Assembly: GCF_020178975.1 (NCBI RefSeq)
Contig: NZ_JAHXBU010000094.1
Coordinates: 620,001-684,000, forward strand
Source: Cesiribacter sp. SM1
GTDB taxonomy: Bacteria > Bacteroidota > Bacteroidia > Cytophagales > Cyclobacteriaceae
DNA: 64,000 bases
Direction of reading: 5' to 3'
The notes beneath the pieces are model-generated. The model worked only from the letters and a program-made list of their open reading frames with translations. It was not told where the DNA came from and ran no database searches. Shown piece after piece: positions 36,643 through 45,547 of this stretch (the stretch's first letter is position 1; each line of letters starts with the position of its first letter). The translations under genes and the position numbers were made by a program.

Positions 36643-37176
36643 ATGCGCAAGCTTAAGCTCGACGAACTGAACCGCCTTAGCCCACAGGAATTTGAACAAC
36701 TGCCCAAGCACCCCCTGGTACTGGTGCTCGACAACATCCGCAGTCTTAACAACGTGGGCAGCGCCTTTCGCACTGCCGATGCCTTTGCAGCAGAAAAGAT
36801 CTACCTCTGTGGCATTACGGGTACGCCGCCCCACCGCGAAATCCATAAGTCTGCCCTGGGTGCTCAGGAAACAGTGGCCTGGGAGCATGCCCCAAATGCA
36901 GCGGAGCTGTGCAGCAGGTTAAAGCAGGAGGGCTACCAGGTGCTGGCTGTTGAACAGGCCGAGGGCAGCACGCAGCTGCAGCAGTTTATGCCGGCAGAAG
37001 GGCAAAAGTATGCACTGGTATTTGGCAACGAGGTAGAGGGGGTGAGCGAGGGGGTGATGCAGCTGGCCGATGCAGCCCTGGAGATTCCGCAGTGGGGCAC
37101 CAAGCATTCACTGAATGTATCGGTAAGCATGGGCATTGTGCTCTGGAGCCTGCTGGAGAAGCTGTACCGGGAGTAA
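36643..37176 (+). CDS. SpoU/TrmH-family RNA 2'-O-methyltransferase
   Basis: This 177-residue protein is a minimal SPOUT-fold methyltransferase. It shows motif 1 (DNIRSLNNVGSAFRTADAF), motif 2 (ALVFGNEVEGVSEGVM) and motif 3 (IPQWGTKHSLNVSVSMGIVLW). The knot-forming C-terminus binds S-adenosylmethionine and the N-terminal Asn-Arg set is kept. Such enzymes methylate the ribose 2'-OH of tRNA (position 18 or 34) or of rRNA; the exact target is unclear because no extra RNA-binding domain is present. A heptamer repeat sits directly before the start codon, and it is divergent from mutS. Confidence 0.92.
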   Translation: MRKLKLDELNRLSPQEFEQLPKHPLVLVLDNIRSLNNVGSAFRTADAFAAEKIYLCGITGTPPHREIHKSALGAQETVAWEHAPNAAELCSRLKQEGYQVLAVEQAEGSTQLQQFMPAEGQKYALVFGNEVEGVSEGVMQLADAALEIPQWGTKHSLNVSVSMGIVLWSLLEKLYRE

Positions 37177-37263
37177 TTTTACTTTTTAAAGAAATAGTAT
37201 GCGCAATTTAATAAGATGAGAGGCGTTAGAGCTAAAAGCTTTTTACCAAACCCTCTCCTCCTT

Positions 37264-38223
37264 ATGAAAAAGCTCCCCCTGCTGTTGCTCCTGTTTTTTG
37301 CCGCCTGCGAAGCTGATAACAGCAGAAGTACCCGTGATAATTATGCAGGCGATGAGTTTGAGGAAACTGCGGATGTGGACATGAATATTCCATTCTCTGC
37401 CCAGCCACCTTCACCGGCAGATTACAAGATGCATAGACGTTCGGGAGATATGGACTATGCTGCAGTAGAGATGGTGGCAGTGCCAGGTGGTCCCTCTGCC
37501 TATACAAATGTATCCCAGCCCCTTCCTGCTCCCTTTGATACGGTGGCCAAGCAAATAATCAAAACAGCTTCCCTGGTGTACGAGGTAAAAGCGCTGCAGG
37601 AAGCGAATCACAAGGTCGATAGCCTGGTGAAAAAGACGGGAGGCTACATCTCCTCCTCAAACCAGAATAACAGCCAGCAGCGGCATGAGCTTAATTTAAC
37701 GCTGCGGGTGCCTTCGCGCTACTTCGATGCACTCATGAATGCCCTTGGCACCCTGCCGGAGCGGGTAGACCATAAGTCGGTGGAGGCGCAGGATGTCACC
37801 GAGCAGTATGTGGATTTGCGCAGCCGCCTGCAGACCAAGAAAAAGGTAGAAAAGCGCTACCAGGAGCTGCTGCAAAAAGCCAATACAGTAAAAGAGATTC
37901 TGGAAGTGGAAGAAAAGCTGCGGCAGCTGCAGGAGGAAATTGAAGCAAAAGAAGGTCAGCTGCGCTACCTTAGCCACCAGGTGGGCTACAGCACCATTCA
38001 CCTGAACCTCTACCAGGTGCAAAAGTACGAGTACCTGCCCAGCCGCACCCCCAACTTCGGCCAGCGTATTTTAGGCGCGCTGGATGGTGGCTGGCAACTG
38101 CTGCTGGGTTTGCTGCTCTTTATTTTCAGGCTCTGGCCGCTCTGGGTCATTGGCGGTATTATTGCCCTGGCAGTGATCAGGTACCGGAAACAACATAAGC
38201 GCAAATCACTTGCAAAAGATTAG
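37264..38223 (+). CDS. DUF4349 lipoprotein
   Basis: This is a 319-residue protein started at the ATG at 37264; an upstream ATG (37216) would add an unlikely basic leader. The lipobox is LLFFAACEA. The mature part resembles DUF4349: TASLVYEVKALQEANHKVDS, then GGYISSSNQNNSQQ, then a coiled coil of about residues 200-250 (EEKLRQLQEEIEAKEGQLRY). A single transmembrane helix lies near the C-terminus (LLLGLLLFIFRLWPLWVIGG) with a basic tail. The function of DUF4349 is not established; the layout suggests an envelope-spanning protein. Confidence 0.88.
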   Translation: MKKLPLLLLLFFAACEADNSRSTRDNYAGDEFEETADVDMNIPFSAQPPSPADYKMHRRSGDMDYAAVEMVAVPGGPSAYTNVSQPLPAPFDTVAKQIIKTASLVYEVKALQEANHKVDSLVKKTGGYISSSNQNNSQQRHELNLTLRVPSRYFDALMNALGTLPERVDHKSVEAQDVTEQYVDLRSRLQTKKKVEKRYQELLQKANTVKEILEVEEKLRQLQEEIEAKEGQLRYLSHQVGYSTIHLNLYQVQKYEYLPSRTPNFGQRILGALDGGWQLLLGLLLFIFRLWPLWVIGGIIALAVIRYRKQHKRKSLAKD

Positions 38224-38272
38224 CAACTTTTTGATCTTGAGTTGATTGCAGTACCACCTTTAACTTTTTGAT

Positions 38273-39079
38273 ATGAAAAAGATTTTTTCCCCGCTTTTCA
38301 CCTGTCTGTGCTTCCTGCTGTGCAGCAGCAGCCTGTTGGCACAGGATGTTCTGCTGATTACCAGCGAAATGCTGGACAAAAAGGCAAAGTCTACCGTTAA
38401 CCGCGTATACCTTACTGCCGATAAGGTGCTGATGGAATCCGATGATCAGAACGAGATGACGACCCTCTACGACGCCACCAAAGAGGAAATGTACCTGATC
38501 AACCACAAAAAGAAAGAATATACGCTGATGGACAAAGCAGCAATGGCGGAGATGAATGCCCAAATGCAGGAAGCTGCCCGGCAAATGGAGCAAACCCTGC
38601 AGCAGATGCCGGAGAGTCAGCGGAAAATGATGGAAGAGCAGATGCGTAAAATCATGGGATCTAAGGAGCCTGTCACCTATGAAAAAGAACAGGCCCAGGC
38701 ACCTGTTAAAAACTGGAAGAGCACCAAGTATGTAGGTAAAAGCGGCGATAAGCTGCGGCACGAGGTATATGTAGTTACCTATAAAGATCTGGGAGAGGAT
38801 AAAGATAATTTCAAGGCGCTGGTATCGCTCTACACACTGCTGCAAAGCCAGCTGCAGGAAATGGGCCGCAATATGCCGGGCATGATGGCCTTTTCCATGC
38901 CCGAAATGCTGCCCGGTGGTGAAGAAGGCTTACCCGTAAAAAGTATTTATTACGATGTGCAGGGGCAGCCGGATATTACCTCTACCATGAACACCATAGA
39001 AAAAACCACCCTTGCTGCAGATAAATGGCAGGTACCGCCCAAATACAAGCAGAAGAAGTTTACAGCATCGGCAAAATAG
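38273..39079 (+). CDS. Secreted DUF4412-like protein
   Basis: This is a 268-residue protein with a signal peptide (MKKIFSPLFTCLCFLLCSSSLLAQ). The mature part has the beta pattern of DUF4412-type periplasmic proteins (NRVYLTADKVLMESDDQNEM, TTLYDATKEEMYLINHKKKE). A Met/Gln-rich amphipathic helix at about 95-130 (MNAQMQEAARQMEQTLQQMP) follows, then a second beta domain. Methionine content in this segment is striking; metal binding is possible but not shown. It starts 49 bp after the DUF4349 gene, so the two may share a transcript. Confidence 0.7.
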   Translation: MKKIFSPLFTCLCFLLCSSSLLAQDVLLITSEMLDKKAKSTVNRVYLTADKVLMESDDQNEMTTLYDATKEEMYLINHKKKEYTLMDKAAMAEMNAQMQEAARQMEQTLQQMPESQRKMMEEQMRKIMGSKEPVTYEKEQAQAPVKNWKSTKYVGKSGDKLRHEVYVVTYKDLGEDKDNFKALVSLYTLLQSQLQEMGRNMPGMMAFSMPEMLPGGEEGLPVKSIYYDVQGQPDITSTMNTIEKTTLAADKWQVPPKYKQKKFTASAK

Positions 39080-39225
39080 CAGCTACGGAAACTAGAATTG
39101 AGCCTGCGATAAACAACTCAATTCCTATACAGTTATCTAAGAACAGAGAAAAGGATGGTAGGCCCAGGCTTACCATTTTTTCATCTTCGATATTTATTAA
39201 TTGTAATACCGGAATTTAATATACC

Positions 39226-39873
39226 ATGAAAATACTTGTTGCAGGATCACACGGTAAAGTAGGGCACCACCTGGTGCAAATGCTAAGCGAAAAAGGCCAT
39301 GAAGTACGGGCTATGATACGCGATTCCAGCCAGTCAGAAGAAATGCGTAAGCTTGGTGCCGAGCCAGTGGTTGCCGATCTGGAGAAAGATAAATTTTTTC
39401 CGCTGGAGGGCATTAATGCCGTCTATTTTGTAGCTGGATCAGGTGCTGGTACAGGCGCCGATAAAACCGAAGCCGTAGATAAAAAAGGAGCTATTAAGCT
39501 GATAGAAGATGCCTATAAGCACAAGGTGCAGCGTTTTATTATGCTTAGCTCTGTAGGTGCCGACGACCCCCGCAAAGGACCAGATGAATTGAAAACCTAC
39601 CTGGAAGCCAAGCATGAGGCGGATAAAGAGCTTAAGTACAGCGGCATTCTGTACACCATCATAAGGGCTAACAATCTTTCCGATGACAAAGGAACCGGCA
39701 AAGTTACTGCCACCGAAAAGCTGGATAGCTACGAGGGCAGTGTACCACGCGAAGATGTTGCCCGTGCCCTGGTAGCCTGCCTGGATATTCGCCACACCGA
39801 AAATAAGGTGTTTGAATTAACAAGCGGCAACACGCCCATAGACCAGGCACTGGTTAATCTGCCGCTTGTGTAG
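39226..39873 (+). CDS. Atypical SDR / NAD(P)-binding protein (YwnB-type)
   Basis: This is a 215-residue cytoplasmic protein with a Rossmann NAD(P) loop at the N-terminus (ILVAGSHGKVGHHLVQML) followed by VRAMIRDSSQSEEMRKLGAE and VVADLEKD. FIMLSSVGADDP and YTIIRANNLSDD match the atypical short-chain dehydrogenase family often annotated NAD(P)H-binding or YwnB/YtfG-like. No clear SYK catalytic triad is seen, so a dehydrogenase role is uncertain. It is a single gene with its own terminator downstream. Confidence 0.85.
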   Translation: MKILVAGSHGKVGHHLVQMLSEKGHEVRAMIRDSSQSEEMRKLGAEPVVADLEKDKFFPLEGINAVYFVAGSGAGTGADKTEAVDKKGAIKLIEDAYKHKVQRFIMLSSVGADDPRKGPDELKTYLEAKHEADKELKYSGILYTIIRANNLSDDKGTGKVTATEKLDSYEGSVPREDVARALVACLDIRHTENKVFELTSGNTPIDQALVNLPLV

Positions 39874-39893
39874 CAGTTTTTTTGAAAAGTTAC

Positions 39894-39923
39894 AAAGCCG
39901 TACCGGAAGGTGCGGCTTTTTTA
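39894..39923 (+). terminator. Intrinsic terminator of the NAD(P)-binding protein gene
   Basis: An 11-bp stem with one wobble (aaagccgtacc / ggtgcggcttt) with a GGAA tetraloop is followed by TTTTTTA. It lies 21 bp after the stop. Confidence 0.88.
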
Positions 39924-40081
39924 TTTGCCCCAGGCTGCTTCTTATCAGCTAAAAGCCTGTAGATCTGTTGCTTTACTCGCATATTGCAGATAACAATCTG
40001 ATAATTAGATTCGTAGTTTTATATAAGTGCCTGTAAAAAAAACAGGCGGTTAAATAATTTTTTCACCTAAACACAAAAATT

Positions 40082-40711
40082 ATGTTTACAGACAGAAAAG
40101 AAGCAGGTCAGGCCCTTGCCGATCAGCTAAAGAAATATCAGAATGAAGAAGGTGTAGTACTGGCAATACCAAGAGGTGGTGTACCCATTGGGCACGAAAT
40201 TGCAGAAGCCCTCGACTGGCCCCTGGACCTGGTGCTCTCTAAAAAGATCGGACACCCAACCAACAAGGAATTTGCGATAGGTGCCGTAAGCCTGAATGGC
40301 TATGTGGTGAACCAGGACTTGCAGGTGCCTAAAGACTATCTCGAAACAGAAATAGCCCGTGTTAGGGAAACCCTGCGCAATAACTATCATAAATACCTGC
40401 ACGAGCAGGACCCGCTCATCATTACCAATAAAACCGTTATCATTACTGATGATGGTGTGGCCACAGGGCATACCCTGCTTTCGGTAATTGACCTGATCCG
40501 CAAGGATAAACCCCGGAAGCTGATTGTTGCGGTGCCGGTTTCGGCAAAGGAAGCTATTCATAAAATAAAGCAGCAGGCCGATGAGGTGATTTGCCTGTCG
40601 GTGCCCGATGAGTTTAGGGCGGTAGGGCAGTTCTACCAGGATTTTAACCAGGTAGAAGACCAGGAAGTAGCAGCGCTGTTGCACGACCGTCGCCACTTTG
40701 AAGCCAGATAG
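40082..40711 (+). CDS. Phosphoribosyltransferase-like protein
   Basis: This is a 209-residue type I phosphoribosyltransferase fold. The PRPP loop is VIITDDGVATGHTL, with DDGxATG intact. The N-terminal AIPRGGVPIGHEIAEAL forms the PPi loop. The substrate-specific hood (KKIGHPTNKEFAIGAVS) differs from Hpt and Upp, matching 'predicted phosphoribosyltransferase' proteins found next to or fused with a dienelactone hydrolase-like domain. Here the hydrolase gene starts 3 bp after its stop, reproducing that pair as two genes. A small hairpin (gcctgt/acaggc) lies in the leader at 40029-40047. The base substrate is unknown. Confidence 0.88.
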   Translation: MFTDRKEAGQALADQLKKYQNEEGVVLAIPRGGVPIGHEIAEALDWPLDLVLSKKIGHPTNKEFAIGAVSLNGYVVNQDLQVPKDYLETEIARVRETLRNNYHKYLHEQDPLIITNKTVIITDDGVATGHTLLSVIDLIRKDKPRKLIVAVPVSAKEAIHKIKQQADEVICLSVPDEFRAVGQFYQDFNQVEDQEVAALLHDRRHFEAR

Positions 40712-40714
40712 TTT

Positions 40715-41359
40715 ATGGAAGTAATAAGAGAAGACATTACCATACCGGTAGGTCAGCATGTTCACCTGGAGGCTGAGCTGATTCTGCCCCTGGATGCACA
40801 GGGAATAGTTATTTTCTCCCATGGCAGTGGCAGCAGCCGGCACAGTCCCCGCAATAAAAAGGTAGCAAACGATTTGCAGCGGTCAGGGTTTGCTACGCTT
40901 CTGTTCGATTTGCTAACCCAGGAAGAAGACCGGGTATACGAAAACCGCTTTAACATTGAGCTGCTCACCGAGCGGCTGGTGAGCGTTACCCGCTGGACTG
41001 GCAGGCAAAATGAAGTGCAGCACCTGCCCATAGGCTACTTTGGCGCCAGCACAGGAGCAGCCTCTGCGCTAAAGGCAGCGGCCCGTGTTGGTAGCTTTGT
41101 AAAGGCTGTAGTATCACGCGGCGGCCGGCCAGATCTTGCCATACCAGAGCTTTCGGGCGTGGAAACGGCTAGCCTGCTAGTTGTAGGTGGTGATGACCAC
41201 CAGGTGATTGGCTTAAACGAACAGGCCTATGCACAGCTGCCCCAACCTAAGCAACTGGAGATAGTGCCCGGGGCCGGACATCTCTTTGAAGAGCCCGGCA
41301 AGCTGGAAGAAGTAGCCCGATTGGCAGCAGACTGGTACAGGCAGTACCTGCAGGCATAG
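40715..41359 (+). CDS. Alpha/beta hydrolase (dienelactone hydrolase-like), partner of the phosphoribosyltransferase
   Basis: This is a 214-residue cytoplasmic hydrolase. The oxyanion loop is FSHGSGSSRHSPRNKKVAND, the nucleophile elbow is GYFGASTGAAS (Ser in G-A-S-T-G), the acid lies near LVVGGDDHQVI, and the catalytic His is in GAGHLFEEPG. It lacks a signal peptide. The 3-bp spacing from the phosphoribosyltransferase gene, and the known fusions of these two domains, point to a functional partnership; the substrate is unknown. Confidence 0.88.
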   Translation: MEVIREDITIPVGQHVHLEAELILPLDAQGIVIFSHGSGSSRHSPRNKKVANDLQRSGFATLLFDLLTQEEDRVYENRFNIELLTERLVSVTRWTGRQNEVQHLPIGYFGASTGAASALKAAARVGSFVKAVVSRGGRPDLAIPELSGVETASLLVVGGDDHQVIGLNEQAYAQLPQPKQLEIVPGAGHLFEEPGKLEEVARLAADWYRQYLQA

Positions 41360-41407
41360 AAGCACCGGTAACAGGTAGAAGTCTTCTGACTCTTAAGCTT
41401 GAAAATT

Positions 41408-41441
41408 AAAAGGGCCCGTTAATACAGCGGGTCCTTTTTTT
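41408..41441 (+). terminator. Intrinsic terminator of the phosphoribosyltransferase/hydrolase operon
   Basis: An 8-bp stem with one wobble (agggcccg / cgggtcct) and 9-base loop is followed by TTTTTTT. It lies 49 bp after the hydrolase stop. Confidence 0.82.
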
Positions 41442-41571
41442 GTGCTTTTAATCAAAACTTCCTGCAATTAGGCAGGCAGGGCAGCGTTTCTTTTCAGGTA
41501 CTTAAGGGCTGTTGCTGCACGCGTAGAGATCCTTTATAGGAGCCGATAAATTTTTTATCTGCAGTATGTGT

Positions 41572-41579
41572 TACTTTTG
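41572..41579 (+). promoter_or_regulatory. Candidate -7 box of the dsbD promoter
   Basis: TACTTTTG matches TAnnTTTG and lies 25 bp before the ATG at 41605. No strong -33 element was found. Its position argues that transcription starts after the upstream in-frame ATG at 41566, supporting the later start. Confidence 0.45.
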
Positions 41580-41604
41580 TACCTTGAAGGCTGAAGCACG
41601 TACC

Positions 41605-43869
41605 ATGAAGATACACCATGCTCTTTTACTAACGATCTTTCTGCTGGCCCTGCAGCTACCAGGCTACGCTCAGATGCAACAGGCACCCAAATGGTCTGTA
41701 GAGGTTAAGCCCGAGCGTGTGCCAGTGGGTGGCGAAGCAGAGTTCATCATTCGGGCGCAGATTCCCAAAGACTGGTACCTCTATTCCAATGATTTTGATC
41801 CGGAGCTGGGGCCCATGGTAACGGAGTTTGAGTTTAAGCCCCATGCCAGCTATTCTTTAGTTGGTAAGGTGCAGCCGGTAGGAGCCAAGCGTAAATATGA
41901 TGAGATCTGGGAGGGGGAGTATACCTACTTTACCGGCACTGCAGAATTTCGCCAGAAAATAAAGGTGCTGCAGGAAAACCCAAAGATACAGGCAACGGCC
42001 AGCTACCAGATCTGCACCGATGTTACCGGCCAGTGCATTCCGTTCGACAGCGACCTGCCACAGCCAAATATACAGGTAGTAAAAGGAAAAGAGGGGCAGC
42101 AACAGTCAGGCGAAACCATAACACCCCCTAAACAGGGTAATAAAGAGCCCCAGGAAAAAACAGGCTATAAAAAAGACGGAGGCACTTCTTCTGTCACAAG
42201 CCCGGAGGTTGAAACCCTAAGCGGAGGTGAAGGCGCTGCCGGATTGGCGGCAGCAGAGCAGCAGCAGGAGGTGTTTGTACCGGCAGACAGATCCGGAGAA
42301 GCGGCCGAAACTGCAGCACAAACCGAGACTGTGAGCAACGATGGTGTTAGCGTGCGCCAGTACGATCCTTTTCAAAATCCGTTCGGGGAAGAAAGCAGCG
42401 ATGAATCCCGCAGTGGCTTTCTGGCCCTGTTCCTGATCTCGCTGGCGGCCGGTGTAACGGCACTGCTCACCCCCTGCATTTACCCCATGATTCCACTTAC
42501 AGTTACCTATTTCCTGAAAATGGGACAGGGAAACAGGCGTAAGGGAGTTATGTTTGCCCTCTTCTATGGGGTGTCTATTATCCTGATTTACCTGTCGCTG
42601 GGTATTCTGTTCGCCAAAATATTTGGTGCCGATTATGCCAACGAGCTCAGTACGCACTGGTTCCCCAACATCCTGTTCTTCTTTATCTTTATTCTGTTTG
42701 CACTTTCCTTTTTCGGGCTCTTTGAAATTACGCTGCCTAACAGCTTTATCAATAAAGTAGATAAGCAGGCCGATCGTGGCGGTTTGGTAGGCGTTTTTTT
42801 TATGGCCTTTGCCCTGGTGCTGATCGGCTTTAGCTGTACCGGCCCTATTGTGGGTACGATCCTGATAGAAACTGCCGATGAAATCGGGGCTACCTCTATA
42901 GTATCAATGCTTGGTTTTTCCCTGGCCTTTGCCCTGCCTTTTACCCTGCTCGCCATTTTTCCGGGCTGGCTTAACTCACTGCCCAAGAGCGGCGGCTGGT
43001 TAAATTCGGTGAAGGTGGTATTAGGATTCCTGGAGCTGGCGCTGGCATTAAAGTTTTTAAGCGTGGCAGATCAGACCTACCACTGGGGCCTGCTGGACCG
43101 CGAGGTGTACCTGGCGCTCTGGATCATCATCTTTACCCTGATGGGCTTTTACCTGCTGGGCAAACTCAGGCTGCCGCACGACAGCCCCCGCAGCAGCACC
43201 TCTGTTACCGGACTGATCCTGGGCATTATTACCTTTGGCTTTGTGCTCTACCTTATTCCGGGCATGTTTGGTGCGCCCTTAAAAGCGCTTGCAGGTTACC
43301 TGCCGCCCATGAGCACCCACGATTTTAACCTGGTGGCTATTTTGAAGGGCGAAGAAAAGTCGGAACTGCCCCAGCTGTGCGAAAAGCCCCAGTACGATGA
43401 GCTGCTCCACCTGCCTCATGGCCTAAATGGCTACTTTGATTATGAACAGGCGCTGGCCTGTGCCAGGGCACAAAACAAGCCCCTGTTCATTGACTTTACC
43501 GGCCATGGCTGCGTTAACTGCCGCGAAATGGAAGCCAACGTCTGGAGCGATCCCGAAGTGCTGCGCCGCCTGAAAGAAGATTATGTGGTAGTAGCCCTTT
43601 ATGTAGACGAGAAAAAAGAACTTCCCGCAGAAGACTGGTACATTAGCGCCTACGATGGCAAGCTCAAGAAGTCGATCGGTAAGCAGAACCTCGATTTTAT
43701 GATCCAGCGGCTCAATGCCAATGCCCAGCCTTACTACACACTGGTAGATCCGCATACAGAATCCTTACTGGCAGCTCCCAAAGCCTACGACCTGGAGGTA
43801 AAGAATTTTGTAGAATTTCTGGAGGCAGGCGTAGAACGCCATAAGCAGAGACCATTGGCCCAGCAGTAG
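41605..43869 (+). CDS. dsbD: Thiol:disulfide interchange protein (DsbD family)
   Basis: This 754-residue inner membrane electron conduit begins at the ATG at 41605 with a signal peptide (MKIHHALLLTIFLLALQLPG). The N-terminal immunoglobulin-like domain carries the paired cysteines of YQICTDVTGQC. A Gln/Glu-rich linker (about 175-250) leads to eight or so membrane helices with the redox cysteines Cys291 (LLTPCIYPM) and Cys411 (IGFSCTGPIV). The C-terminal thioredoxin domain has the motif GHGCVNCREM (Cys636, Cys639). It passes electrons from cytoplasmic thioredoxin to periplasmic partners such as TlpA-like or cytochrome-maturation proteins. It is a single gene with its own terminator. Confidence 0.94.
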   Translation: MKIHHALLLTIFLLALQLPGYAQMQQAPKWSVEVKPERVPVGGEAEFIIRAQIPKDWYLYSNDFDPELGPMVTEFEFKPHASYSLVGKVQPVGAKRKYDEIWEGEYTYFTGTAEFRQKIKVLQENPKIQATASYQICTDVTGQCIPFDSDLPQPNIQVVKGKEGQQQSGETITPPKQGNKEPQEKTGYKKDGGTSSVTSPEVETLSGGEGAAGLAAAEQQQEVFVPADRSGEAAETAAQTETVSNDGVSVRQYDPFQNPFGEESSDESRSGFLALFLISLAAGVTALLTPCIYPMIPLTVTYFLKMGQGNRRKGVMFALFYGVSIILIYLSLGILFAKIFGADYANELSTHWFPNILFFFIFILFALSFFGLFEITLPNSFINKVDKQADRGGLVGVFFMAFALVLIGFSCTGPIVGTILIETADEIGATSIVSMLGFSLAFALPFTLLAIFPGWLNSLPKSGGWLNSVKVVLGFLELALALKFLSVADQTYHWGLLDREVYLALWIIIFTLMGFYLLGKLRLPHDSPRSSTSVTGLILGIITFGFVLYLIPGMFGAPLKALAGYLPPMSTHDFNLVAILKGEEKSELPQLCEKPQYDELLHLPHGLNGYFDYEQALACARAQNKPLFIDFTGHGCVNCREMEANVWSDPEVLRRLKEDYVVVALYVDEKKELPAEDWYISAYDGKLKKSIGKQNLDFMIQRLNANAQPYYTLVDPHTESLLAAPKAYDLEVKNFVEFLEAGVERHKQRPLAQQ

Positions 43870-43978
43870 TAGCCCGGCTGCGTTAACCTGCGGATTTTCC
43901 AATTAGCTGCTGCAACTGATTATAGGGTTTGGGCAACTGCTTTAGTATCAAAAAATTACAACAAGCGAAATAATATTA

Positions 43979-44009
43979 CAGCCGCTGCTTGGCAGCGGCT
44001 GCTTTTTTT
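43979..44009 (+). terminator. Intrinsic terminator of dsbD
   Basis: A perfect 10-bp stem (cagccgctgc / gcagcggctg) with a 3-base loop is followed by CTTTTTTT. It lies 109 bp after the stop. Confidence 0.9.
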
Positions 44010-44080
44010 ATATTTGAGGTCTCTATCAAATTGGCACTATTTCTGTATTTGCCATAACAGAACCTCAACCCTTACCGCTT

Positions 44081-45226
44081 ATGAAGCGCGTTTTACATAC
44101 CCTTATATTAGTGCTGGCTGTAGCTGCTTTTGGCTGCAGTTCCGGCAAAAAAGCCTGGGAGCAGGGCAACTACTACGAAGCCAGCATGCAGGCCATTAAC
44201 AGGCTAAAGCAAAAGCCCGATCATAAAAAAGCTTCCCAAACCCTGTTGCAGGCCTACCCCATGGCAGTAGAGGCCCTGGAGGCAGATATCATTCACCTCA
44301 AAACCCTTAAAACAGCAAACCGCTGGGGCAACATTGTAAGTCGTTATGAGCAGCTAAATGCACTTTACGATGCCATTCGCTATACACCCGGTGCCTTAAA
44401 CGTGGTGCCAGTACCAAAGCCCTATCATGCCAAACTACAGGAGGCGCGTGAGCAGGCTGCAGCAGAAAGCTATGCTTTAGGCCAGCAGGAGTTGAGCAGG
44501 GGCAGTCGAGAGGCAGCCCGGCAGGCTTATGAACATTTTGGGGCAGCCATGCACTATGTGCCGGGCTATCTTGATAGTGAGAGAAAGATGGAGGAAGCCC
44601 ACTACCTGGCAACTTTAAAGGTGCTGGTAGAACAAATTCCGGTACCGGGCCGCTACTCGCTGGATGTAGCCTTTTTCAATGACCAGATAGAATCATACCT
44701 GCACAATGCCGAAAAGCAGCATGGGTTTATCCGCTTCTATTCCATGGAAGAGGCCGATGCTGAAAAGCTTAACCAGCCCGACCACTACGTGCGGATTCAG
44801 TTTGAGGATTTTGTAATCGGAGAAACCCATTTAAAAGAGAGCAAAGAACAGCTGAAGCGCGATAGTGTGCGCATTGGCGAGGTAAAGGTAAAGCCTGATT
44901 CTTTAGTGCCGGTATATGGTACTGTAGAAGCCAAGCTCACCACTTTCCGGAAGGAAGTAATCTCCCGGGGCCGCGTAAGTATGTACATCGTAGATGCCCG
45001 CACCAACGCAGTACTGCAGCACAGGCAGTTTCCGGGTGAGTTTGTCTGGTTCAGCGAGTGGGGCTTTTTTAACGGAGATGAGCGGGCCCTGGATGCTAAA
45101 CATAAAAAGCTGGTTCAGTTGCGCGAAGTGCCACCCCCACCTCCACAAGATATGTTTGCCGGCTTTGCTGCCCCTATCTTCTCCCAACTCACAGATGCCT
45201 GCCGGGGGTTCTATGCGAAGTACTAG
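44081..45226 (+). CDS. Lipoprotein with TPR-like helical domain
   Basis: This is a 381-residue lipoprotein (lipobox VAAFGCSSG, Cys near residue 19). The first 150 residues are helical with TPR-like sequence (AWEQGNYYEASMQAINRLKQ, RQAYEHFGAAMHYVPGY). The second half is beta-rich (YVRIQFEDFVIGETHLK, VYGTVEAKLTTFRKEV) and ends with a proline run (PPPPPQD). It resembles a conserved Bacteroidota envelope protein whose function I do not know. Confidence 0.72.
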   Translation: MKRVLHTLILVLAVAAFGCSSGKKAWEQGNYYEASMQAINRLKQKPDHKKASQTLLQAYPMAVEALEADIIHLKTLKTANRWGNIVSRYEQLNALYDAIRYTPGALNVVPVPKPYHAKLQEAREQAAAESYALGQQELSRGSREAARQAYEHFGAAMHYVPGYLDSERKMEEAHYLATLKVLVEQIPVPGRYSLDVAFFNDQIESYLHNAEKQHGFIRFYSMEEADAEKLNQPDHYVRIQFEDFVIGETHLKESKEQLKRDSVRIGEVKVKPDSLVPVYGTVEAKLTTFRKEVISRGRVSMYIVDARTNAVLQHRQFPGEFVWFSEWGFFNGDERALDAKHKKLVQLREVPPPPPQDMFAGFAAPIFSQLTDACRGFYAKY

Positions 45227-45264
45227 CATGATTGAATGCTAATAAACTCCTGATCATTCCTGGC

Positions 45265-45349
45265 GCAAGCATCCGCTTGTGTCTCACAAAGGCTTAACCT
45301 GTAGTGCCTGGCAGGCACACAATATGTAAAGGCATAAGCGAATGCTTGC
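45265..45349. repeat. Palindromic element of REP or IS200-remnant type
   Basis: The outer arms gcaagcatccgctt (45265-45278) and aagcgaatgcttgc (45336-45349) match as inverted repeats at 13 of 14 positions. Between them is a second palindrome, gtgcctggcaggcac (45304-45318). The arrangement resembles REP sequences mobilised by IS200-like transposases, or an IS remnant. No transposase gene is visible. Confidence 0.5.
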
Positions 45350-45440
45350 CGCAGGATTTGCTGCTGCCTCTTAAAATCAAAGTTTCTGGTAATAGTGGAT
45401 ACAACCATCCACTGAAGCAGCTTTTTGAAAGATAATGGAT

Positions 45441-45475
45441 GCCCTCTGTGCTGTTAGGCATAGGGGGCTTTTTTT
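45441..45475 (+). terminator. Intrinsic terminator before nth
   Basis: An 11-bp stem with two G-T wobbles (gccctctgtgc / gcatagggggc) with a 6-base loop is followed by a T run of at least 7. It probably ends transcription of the TPR lipoprotein unit. Confidence 0.75.
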
Positions 45476-45547
45476 ATAGCCTGCCAAACCTTCTGCTGCT
45501 GCAGTGTTTATTAGAACAGGTGTCTGTTACCGCTAAAAGTACTGCTT

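Larger units (their letters stand above)
45227..45547. other. Intergenic region with palindromic element
   Basis: There are 321 bases without a supported gene. A palindromic element (45265-45349) and a terminator hairpin (45441-45475) are present. A minus-strand 61-codon frame (45223-45408) spans the element and looks like a translation of the repeat. Confidence 0.6.

Noticed and set aside
45223-45408. Minus-strand 61-codon frame over the palindromic element
   Set aside because: It spans the repeat arms and has no recognisable transposase motif; probably a translated repeat.
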